NCBI GenBank assembly: GCA_015222595.1
Contig: JADFVP010000241.1
Span: 1 to 29,964, forward strand
Source: Pseudomonadota bacterium
Lineage (GTDB): Bacteria > Desulfobacterota > GWC2-55-46 > JADFVP01
Direction: 5' to 3'
DNA length: 29,964 nt
Within the stretch, counting starts at the first letter, position 1; every line of letters begins with the position of its first letter. A model generated the notes under the pieces. It saw only the letters and a program-made list of their open reading frames with translations, did no database searches and had not been told where the DNA came from. A program made the translations under genes and the position numbers. Of this stretch, positions 6,916-12,810 are shown one piece after another.

Positions 6916-7440
6916 ATGAACCCCATGGACATTAAACGCATAAGACTGACTCTCGGAATGTCGCAGGAGAAGCTTGCCCGTGCAGTCGGCGTAAGTTTCT
7001 GTACTGTTAATAGGTGGGAGCGTAACAGAACGGTGCCGAGCCCCATGGCCCTGAAGGCGTTGAAGAAGTTGAGGGACAAGGCAGCCTCCAATGAGCAGCG
7101 CAACATGATGCGTCTTGCGCTCCGCTACCCTATAGAGGTTCGTTTAGAGAGTTCGGACTCCGTTGACTCCATGAAGCTCAAGACAGAGGATCTGAGCCTC
7201 GGCGGGCTTATGTTCAAGGCCCCGGCAAGGTATAAGGGCACGAGCGCGATAAAGACCGGAGACAGCCTCGATATCTCTCTGGACCTTGGGCCCGATACCG
7301 TTGTCGAGACCTCCACGGAGGTTATGTGGGTGCGCCAGAAGGACGGAGCGAGACGTTACGGTGTCCGCTTTAAAGAAATCATGCCGGAAGGTAAGCTTCA
7401 GTTCATGAATACCCTTCTGATGAAGCATCCGGTACTATAG
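6916..7440 (+). CDS. helix-turn-helix / PilZ fusion, candidate c-di-GMP-responsive transcription regulator
   Basis: 174 aa. Residues 1-55 form an XRE-like helix-turn-helix (IKRIRLTLGMSQEKLARAVGV, then SFCTVNRWERNRTVPSP as recognition region). Residues about 62-165 form a PilZ domain. Both c-di-GMP contact motifs are intact: RxxxR at Arg66-Arg70 (RLALR) and DxSxxG at Asp92-Ser94-Gly97 (DLSLGG), with a later MWVRQ...RRYGVRFKEI strand typical of PilZ. By family knowledge these motifs bind c-di-GMP, so direct control of DNA binding by the second messenger is a reasonable inference. The ATG at 6916 is chosen because AGGAGG lies 9 nt upstream; the in-frame TTG at 6898 would place that site inside the gene. 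Two strong promoters precede it, and a histidine kinase follows after 37 nt, probably in the same transcript. Confidence 0.85.
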   Translation: MNPMDIKRIRLTLGMSQEKLARAVGVSFCTVNRWERNRTVPSPMALKALKKLRDKAASNEQRNMMRLALRYPIEVRLESSDSVDSMKLKTEDLSLGGLMFKAPARYKGTSAIKTGDSLDISLDLGPDTVVETSTEVMWVRQKDGARRYGVRFKEIMPEGKLQFMNTLLMKHPVL

Positions 7441-7477
7441 CTGTTAACTACCCAAATATGCCGAGGTCTATTTCTTC

Positions 7478-8860
7478 ATGAGTAATGACGGTACGCTCGG
7501 CCTTGACGGCGATGGGATGATAATCCGCTTCGGGTCTGCCCTTGAGCGGATGTTAGGATATTCGGAACAGGAGGTTCTCGGCACGCACGTCGAGAGCCTT
7601 TTTTTCGATACCGGCCTTGCCAGAGATATCCTCAGCAGCGCAGAACCATCCGACGGCCTCGTAGCAAAACCGGTAAACTTTGCCCATAAGAGCGGCTCTG
7701 TCGTAGAGTCGTACCTCTCCGTATTTCCACTTCGCGACGGCTCCAAGAAGGTCTACTCATATATACTCAATATCTCCATGGAGCGTTCCACCGATGTGCC
7801 CGGAATCCTCTCCACGGAGTTTCAGCGTATCTTCAGTTTCTCTCAGGACGGAGTTGCCGTTACCGACTGCGACGGGAAGATCATCGACGTCAACGACGCA
7901 TTTTTAAAGCTCTACGGTTACGAGCGGCACGAGGTGCTGGGGCAGAACCCTCGTGTGCTGAAGTCGAGCCACTCGACTCCTGCGCTGTACGAAGAGATGT
8001 GGGGAGATATCTTCGACGAGAAGAAAGGGTACTGGGTCGGGGAAATAATAAACCTGCGCAAGGATGAACGCGAGGTTCCTGTGCTGCTCTCCATAAATGC
8101 GATAAAGAATGAGGAAGGCGAGATAAAGAATTTTCTGGGTATCGCCTACGACATGACCCGGAATAAAGAGCTGGAGCGGTTCAAACGTATTTATATGGAC
8201 TATATTGTTCACGACATGCGCTCTCCGCTGACCTCGATAATAGCCAACTCCGAACTCCTCATTATGCTTCTCGGCGAGAGGCTTGACCAGAAGGAGAGGG
8301 AGAAGTTGACCACCATAATCACCTCGGCCAACAGGCTCAACGGTATGACCAACGACATACTTGAGTACAGCCGGAGCGACGACGGGGAACTGAAGCTCGA
8401 TAAGCGAGAGCTTGCCCCTGCGGAGCTGATAAACGAGGTGGTCGTGCCCTTTACCGGACTGAGCAAGCGGATAACGGTAAACGGCGTGGAGTACGGTGTT
8501 GGAACCGAAGTCGCCGGTGCCGGGGCCACTATTTTCGCAGACCCGGAGAAGTTCCGCCGGATGCTGCACAACACCGTTGCCCATGCCTACAAATACGCAA
8601 TCGCAAATGTTCAGATAGTATGGTCGATAGAGGGCGGCACATTCCGTTTCACGGTCTCTGACGACGGCGAGGGCGTATCGAAAGAGGTTGCCGAGAGAAT
8701 CTTCAACGACTTCTTCCAGACTGACGAGGGAATCAAGACCGGGGGCGCGGGGCTTGGGCTCTGTATACTCAAGAGTTTTACGGAGGCGCACGGCGGAAGA
8801 GTATGGGTAAATCCGTGTGAGTCCGGGGGCGCGACGATCGGTTTTGAGTGTCCTGTATAA
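7478..8860 (+). CDS. PAS-PAS sensor histidine kinase without transmembrane segments
   Basis: 460 aa, apparently cytoplasmic. PAS1 spans about residues 5-105 and PAS2 about 115-230 (FSFSQDGVAVTDCDGKIIDVNDAFLKLYGYERHEVLGQNP, then a PAC-like stretch ending FLGIAYDMTRNKELE). The HisKA H-box is YIVHDMRSPLTSI with the phospho-acceptor His245. The HATPase domain has SDDGEGV (G1), IFNDFFQTD (F-box) and GGAGLGLCI (G2). The N-box is unusual: NTVAHAYKYA has His369 where kinases normally carry the Mg-binding Asn of the NA pair. The partner regulator is not adjacent; the HTH-PilZ gene upstream has no receiver domain. Co-transcription with it is likely (37-nt gap). Signal unknown. Confidence 0.9.
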   Translation: MSNDGTLGLDGDGMIIRFGSALERMLGYSEQEVLGTHVESLFFDTGLARDILSSAEPSDGLVAKPVNFAHKSGSVVESYLSVFPLRDGSKKVYSYILNISMERSTDVPGILSTEFQRIFSFSQDGVAVTDCDGKIIDVNDAFLKLYGYERHEVLGQNPRVLKSSHSTPALYEEMWGDIFDEKKGYWVGEIINLRKDEREVPVLLSINAIKNEEGEIKNFLGIAYDMTRNKELERFKRIYMDYIVHDMRSPLTSIIANSELLIMLLGERLDQKEREKLTTIITSANRLNGMTNDILEYSRSDDGELKLDKRELAPAELINEVVVPFTGLSKRITVNGVEYGVGTEVAGAGATIFADPEKFRRMLHNTVAHAYKYAIANVQIVWSIEGGTFRFTVSDDGEGVSKEVAERIFNDFFQTDEGIKTGGAGLGLCILKSFTEAHGGRVWVNPCESGGATIGFECPV

Positions 8861-8882
8861 CGCTCTCCGGGTCGGCCCATGT

Positions 8883-8912
8883 TTGACTTGCCCGACAGAG
8901 TTATGTTATAAA
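8883..8912 (+). promoter_or_regulatory. modA: promoter of the modABC leader
   Basis: TTGACT (8883-8888), an 18-nt spacer and TATAAA (8907-8912), with start expected near 8919, just before the structured leader. Confidence 0.55.
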
Positions 8913-8934
8913 GTAAAAAAATCGAATATTGAGA

Positions 8935-9043
8935 ATCTCCGAGCCGACACTCCTGAGGCGATACCGTAAAAGGTGGCGTACGGGGCTAGGCCGTTTAGGG
9001 TGTATCTGGAAACGGATACGTCTCCCGTGCTTGGAAAGGAGAT
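8935..9043 (+). ncRNA. structured leader, probable Moco (molybdenum cofactor) riboswitch aptamer
   Basis: A 109-nt non-coding element closed by a 6-bp stem, ATCTCC (8935-8940) with GGAGAT (9038-9043). Inside are a hairpin ACC-gtaaaa-GGT near 8962-8974, a pairing ACGGG (8980-8984) with CCCGT (9024-9028), and a hairpin GTATC/GATAC around 9002-9019 with a GGAAAC loop. CTCCGAGCC at the 5' side, TGAGGCG, and GGAAAGGAG at the 3' side resemble what I recall of the Moco RNA motif, which is known upstream of molybdate transport and cofactor genes. The location before modABC and the terminator just downstream support this. The identification rests on recall of the motif and context, not on a covariance search. 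Confidence 0.65.
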
Positions 9044-9046
9044 GGT

Positions 9047-9076
9047 GTTGATCAAGCCCTTTTGTGTGCTTACTAT
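9047..9076 (+). other. hairpin between aptamer and terminator (possible expression platform)
   Basis: TTGAT...ATCAA with an inner AAGC/GCTT pairing forms a weak stem between the aptamer and the intrinsic terminator. It may take part in the switch, but no clear competing pairing with the terminator arm was found by eye. Confidence 0.3.
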
Positions 9077-9077
9077 C

Positions 9078-9110
9078 AAACCGACCCCTGCGCGTGGTCG
9101 GTTTTTTTTA
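9078..9110 (+). terminator. intrinsic terminator in the modA leader
   Basis: ACCGACC (9080-9086) pairs with GGTCGGT (9096-9102) and is followed by an eight-T run (9102-9109). It lies about 60 nt before modA and after the structured leader, so it is positioned to attenuate modABC when the cofactor is bound. Confidence 0.85.
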
Positions 9111-9164
9111 TTTCTTTCATTCAACTCAAGCGGACTTTAGGTGCGCTCAAGAGAGGACTCGGTT

Positions 9165-9971
9165 GTGCACCAGCAGAGGGCTATAAAATTTATCTTCACA
9201 ATGCTTCTGGCGGTTGCAATGCTCTCAGGGGCTCTGCTCACTTCTCTGCCCGCACTGGCGGCAGAGGGCGCACTTACTGTAGGCGCCGCATCGAGCCTCG
9301 GTTACGCCCTGAAAGAGGTTGCAGCAGAGTTCGAGGCAGCAGGCGGGGCAAGGGTGCGTTTTTCGCTCGGCTCTAGCGGCGCGCTGGCTACCCAGATAGA
9401 GAACGGCGCGCCCTTCGACCTGTTTCTGGCTGCAGACAAAACTTACGCCGCGCGGTTGGTAGAGGCCGGTATGATCGAGCGAGGCAGCGTTGTCCAGTTC
9501 GCAAAAGGCAGGCTTGTTATCGTGGTCAACCGGGCCTCAGGGCACAGAGTCGAAGGGGTAGAGAGTCTCGGTCCGTTGATGGCAGAGGGCGTACGGCTGG
9601 CTATTGCCTCTCCGGCCCACGCGCCGTATGGCAAAGCCGCTGCCAACGTTTTAAAGAAAGCCGGCGTCTGGGAGGGTGTGGCTCTTCGGGTGGTCTACGG
9701 CGAGAACGTCCGTCAGGCGCTTCAGTTCGTGCAGAGCGGCAATGCGCCTCTCGGGATAGTTGCAGAGTCTTTGACTGTTGGCATAGATGCCAGAGTCTCG
9801 ATCGTAAAAGTGCCGAGCGAGTATTACGCCACGATCGAGCACGTCGCTGGAATCGTTGCCAGCAGTCCGAATAGGGACACGGCTGGTGCCTTCATACGAT
9901 TTCTGATGAGCCCTGAGGCTCGTACGATACTTACCCGTTACGGTTTTTCCGTGCCGGTTCGGCACGACTAG
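9165..9971 (+). CDS. modA: molybdate ABC transporter periplasmic substrate-binding protein
   Basis: Captures molybdate (or tungstate) in the periplasm for ModBC. A signal peptide is clear: basic RAIK, then a long hydrophobic stretch ending LPALA, with cleavage expected near Ala32-Ala33. The mature start LTVGAASSLGYALKEVAAEFE and SLGSSGALATQIENGAPFDLFLAAD carry the oxyanion-binding Ser/Ala loops of ModA. Later come IASPAHAPYGKAA and VQSGNAPLGIV. The GTG at 9165 is preferred, with GAGAGGA (9151-9157) 7 nt upstream; an in-frame GTG at 9141 would add eight residues before the signal peptide without a good ribosome-binding site. It is first gene of modABC and lies behind a probable riboswitch and terminator. 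Molybdate versus tungstate preference cannot be told. Confidence 0.92.
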   Translation: MHQQRAIKFIFTMLLAVAMLSGALLTSLPALAAEGALTVGAASSLGYALKEVAAEFEAAGGARVRFSLGSSGALATQIENGAPFDLFLAADKTYAARLVEAGMIERGSVVQFAKGRLVIVVNRASGHRVEGVESLGPLMAEGVRLAIASPAHAPYGKAAANVLKKAGVWEGVALRVVYGENVRQALQFVQSGNAPLGIVAESLTVGIDARVSIVKVPSEYYATIEHVAGIVASSPNRDTAGAFIRFLMSPEARTILTRYGFSVPVRHD

Positions 9972-9985
9972 ACAAGAGGATAGAG

Positions 9986-10642
9986 ATGGATCTGTTTCCG
10001 CTTTTATTGACTATAAAGGTCTCGGTAGTGGCTACCGTTATCACTGTGGCTCTTGGCATTGTAATCGCGCTCGTGCTCGCGCGCAGGAACTTTGTCGGCA
10101 AGAACGTGGTAGATGCGCTTATCATGCAGCCGCTCGTTATCCCGCCGACAGTGCTCGGGTACTACCTGCTTACGCTCCTTGGTCGCTCTAGCGGCTTCGG
10201 GCGGTTTGTAGAAGACGTGCTCGGCGTACAGATAGTCTTCACATGGAAGGGCGCAGTTGTTGCGGCCTGTATCTCTTCTTTGCCGCTCTTCATAAAACCG
10301 GCCCGTGCGGCCATAGAGGGCGTCGGGCGCGAGGTTGAGGACGCCGCGCGTCTTTTGGGAAAGACCGAACAACAGGTGCTTCGCACCATCACGCTGCCGC
10401 TTGCGTGGCGCGGCATAATGGCCGGCACGGTCATGGCATTTGCGCGCGCCACCGGGGAGTTCGGAGCCACGTTAATGGTCGCGGGGAATATTCCGGGCCT
10501 GACACAGACCCTGCCCGTTGCTATCTACGACGCGGTGCAGATAGGGGACTCGGGCTCCGCCAACCTGATGGTCGCAATAATCACGCTCTTCAGTTTTGCA
10601 GTCCTCTATATTGCCGGAAGGTTTTCGGAGAGTAAATTTTAA
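9986..10642 (+). CDS. modB: molybdate ABC transporter permease
   Basis: Inner-membrane channel subunit for molybdate uptake. At 218 aa and about five hydrophobic segments it has the usual ModB size. The stretch PLVIPPTVLGYYLL and the cytoplasmic EAA-type loop (EDAARLLGKTEQQVLRTITLPLAWRGIMAGTVMAFARATGEFGATLMVAGNIPG) that docks to the ATPase are well conserved. Starts 14 nt after modA and 16 nt before modC, so the three genes are one transcription unit. Nothing unusual. Confidence 0.95.
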   Translation: MDLFPLLLTIKVSVVATVITVALGIVIALVLARRNFVGKNVVDALIMQPLVIPPTVLGYYLLTLLGRSSGFGRFVEDVLGVQIVFTWKGAVVAACISSLPLFIKPARAAIEGVGREVEDAARLLGKTEQQVLRTITLPLAWRGIMAGTVMAFARATGEFGATLMVAGNIPGLTQTLPVAIYDAVQIGDSGSANLMVAIITLFSFAVLYIAGRFSESKF

Positions 10643-10658
10643 CTTTTAAAAGTATCTA

Positions 10659-11753
10659 ATGGCGCTAAAGTTCAACATAAAAAAGAGTTTCCCTTCCTTT
10701 AAACTCGACCTCTCCCTGGAGCTGTCTACAGAGCTGCTCGTGCTCTTCGGCCCGTCCGGTGCTGGCAAGTCTCTTACGCTCAAGATGATCAGCGGGCTCG
10801 TTACCCCTGACTCCGGTAGTGTCGAAGTGGCGGGAGAGAAGGTCTTCGATTCAGCAGCCGGCGTAAATGTTCCGGTACGCTCCCGGCGCACCGGCTACCT
10901 CTTTCAGGAGTACGCGCTCTTTCCTCATATGACGGTTGAGCAGAATATTGCCTACGGCATAGGGGGCATGAGAGCAGAGGGAGCGAGCGCACGCGTTAGA
11001 GAGCTGCTAGGCGTCATGCGCCTAAGCGGCCTCGAAAAAAGATATCCGTCTGAACTTTCCGGAGGCCAGAAGCAGCGCACGGCACTGGCGCGCACCCTTG
11101 CTACGAGCCCGCGCATACTGCTGCTCGACGAACCCTTCAGCGCGCTAGACTTTCAGGTGCGGGAAAAACTCCGCGCCGATCTGCTCAACATCCACAAGCT
11201 CTACCCCGTGACCACCGTGGTCGTTACCCACGATCTCGAAGAGGCCTTTATGCTTTCCGAGCGCATAGCCGTTATGAACGAGGGCAGAATAGAGCAGTTC
11301 GGCAGCCGCGAGGAGGTCTTCTACCGCCCGGCCACCAGAAACGTTGCGCGCTTTGTAGGCACCAGGAATATCTTCACCGGACGCGTCCTCTCAGTAACGG
11401 ACTCCGAGGTGGTAATAGATAGTCCGGCGGTAGGCACGGTTCACGCCGCACGCCACGGGTCCGTTACGGTTACTCCGGGCTCCGAGGTGGTCTTCTGCAT
11501 CAGGCCCGAAGAGATCCCTGTGATACGAAAAGACCGCACTCTTGAGCACCGGGTGAAGGACAATATCGTTGAGGGCGAGATAACCGCCATAACCGGGCGA
11601 GGCACCACTCACCTGCTCTACATGAAGACCTTTACCGGCCAGACCGCTTTAAAGGTAGAGCTGCCGAACCACGTGCTGAGGAAGTTAGACCTTGCCACGG
11701 GCGACACTGTAAGGGTATCATTGAAGAGAGAGAGCATCTGGATAATAGGCTGA
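10659..11753 (+). CDS. modC: molybdate ABC transporter ATP-binding protein with TOBE/Mop domain
   Basis: Energises ModAB. Walker A GPSGAGKS is at residues 31-38, followed by LFQEYALFPHMTV (Q-loop), LSGGQKQRTALAR (ABC signature), ILLLDEPFSALD (Walker B) and VVVTHDLEEA (H-loop). The C-terminal part (about 235-364: RNIFTGRVLSV..., IRPEEIPVI, then GEITAITGRGTTHLLYM) is a TOBE/Mop-type domain that binds oxyanions in ModC and can provide feedback inhibition. At 364 aa it has full length. No strong ribosome-binding site precedes the ATG at 10659. Last gene of modABC; no terminator is visible in the 42-nt gap before the CDF gene, so read-through is possible. Confidence 0.94.
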   Translation: MALKFNIKKSFPSFKLDLSLELSTELLVLFGPSGAGKSLTLKMISGLVTPDSGSVEVAGEKVFDSAAGVNVPVRSRRTGYLFQEYALFPHMTVEQNIAYGIGGMRAEGASARVRELLGVMRLSGLEKRYPSELSGGQKQRTALARTLATSPRILLLDEPFSALDFQVREKLRADLLNIHKLYPVTTVVVTHDLEEAFMLSERIAVMNEGRIEQFGSREEVFYRPATRNVARFVGTRNIFTGRVLSVTDSEVVIDSPAVGTVHAARHGSVTVTPGSEVVFCIRPEEIPVIRKDRTLEHRVKDNIVEGEITAITGRGTTHLLYMKTFTGQTALKVELPNHVLRKLDLATGDTVRVSLKRESIWIIG

Positions 11754-11795
11754 GAGACAAGTCGCGAAGCATCTTACTTTTAACCAGACGGCACT

Positions 11796-12749
11796 GTGGA
11801 ACCTGTAGGCGTTAATACTTTGCCTCACGTACATGAGGCGGATGCGGCCCTGAGGCGAAGGCTCAAGATTTCCGTTGCTCTTACGAGCGTGATCTTCGTA
11901 GCTGAGCTCGTAGGCGGCTACCTCTTCAACAGCCTTGCGCTCCTCTCCGACGCTGCGCACGTCTTTATGGACGTCTTCGCACTCTCGCTAACCTGGTTCG
12001 CCATCTATATCTCAGCCCTTCCGCCTACGGAAAAACGGACCTTCGGGCTCCACCGCGCCGAGGTCTTCGCCTCCTTCATCAACAGCTTCTCTCTTCTTGC
12101 GATAATCGTCTTTATCTTCTACAAGGCTTTCGGACGGTTGCTGCACCCGCAGCCCGTAGAGTCGGTCGGCATGCTGGTGGTGGCAACAGTAGGCCTCGTG
12201 GTAAACCTAATTGTAGCCCTGTGGTTGATGCGCTACGCTAAGCACGACCTCAACATAAAGAGCGCCTTCTTGCACGTAATAGGAGACGCCGTGGCCTCGG
12301 TGGGCGTTATAATCGCCTCGATCGTGATCTACTACACCGGCTGGATGGCCATAGACCCGCTAATAAGTTTTGCAATTGGTGCTATAATCTTTATAGGGGC
12401 GTATAAGATATTAAAAGAGTCTTCGCATATACTGTTGGAAGGTACTCCGACGGAGATAGACTTGAAGCAGGTGGTTACGGAGATAACCGAGACCGACGGG
12501 ATAGAGTCGGTTCACAGCCTCCACATCTGGAGTATCTGCCACAATGTCTATGCGCTGAGCGCGCATGTCGATATAGAGCCGCCGCAGAGGGTTCGGATGG
12601 GCGAGATTTTTAACGCGGTGAACGAAAAACTTGCCGAGCGGCACCACATCTTTTATACTACGTTACAGGCCGAATGCGTTGGGTGCGACCGGGGAGATAT
12701 CTTTGGCACAATGGCCCATAAGAACGACGGCCACGGTCACAGCCACTGA
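11796..12749 (+). CDS. CDF-family cation efflux protein (zinc/cadmium/cobalt type)
   Basis: Proton-coupled exporter of divalent metal from cytoplasm to periplasm, CzcD/ZitB-like. Six hydrophobic segments lie between residues about 24 and 205. The metal-site motifs HxxxD are in TM2 (SDAAHVFMD, His55-Asp59) and TM5 (HVIGD, His160-Asp164); His in both places is usual for zinc-preferring members. FGLHRAEV after TM2-3 is conserved. A cytoplasmic ferredoxin-like domain (SVHSLHIWSICHNVYALSAHVDIE) follows, then a His-rich end (HGHSH). The GTG start at 11796 has no strong ribosome-binding site and is somewhat uncertain. It lies 42 nt after modC and 61 nt before the Lon-like gene. Exact metal unknown. 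Confidence 0.92.
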   Translation: MEPVGVNTLPHVHEADAALRRRLKISVALTSVIFVAELVGGYLFNSLALLSDAAHVFMDVFALSLTWFAIYISALPPTEKRTFGLHRAEVFASFINSFSLLAIIVFIFYKAFGRLLHPQPVESVGMLVVATVGLVVNLIVALWLMRYAKHDLNIKSAFLHVIGDAVASVGVIIASIVIYYTGWMAIDPLISFAIGAIIFIGAYKILKESSHILLEGTPTEIDLKQVVTEITETDGIESVHSLHIWSICHNVYALSAHVDIEPPQRVRMGEIFNAVNEKLAERHHIFYTTLQAECVGCDRGDIFGTMAHKNDGHGHSH

Positions 12750-12810
12750 CCATTAAAATTATGGAAGACTGGGCGGCACGAGCGCAGGCAGGAACAACCG
12801 AGAGGAACTC

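Noticed and set aside
7904..8791. 295-aa open frame on the - strand
   Set aside because: Entirely antisense to the PAS histidine kinase, whose domains are clear; composition is typical of an antisense shadow and no motif is recognisable.
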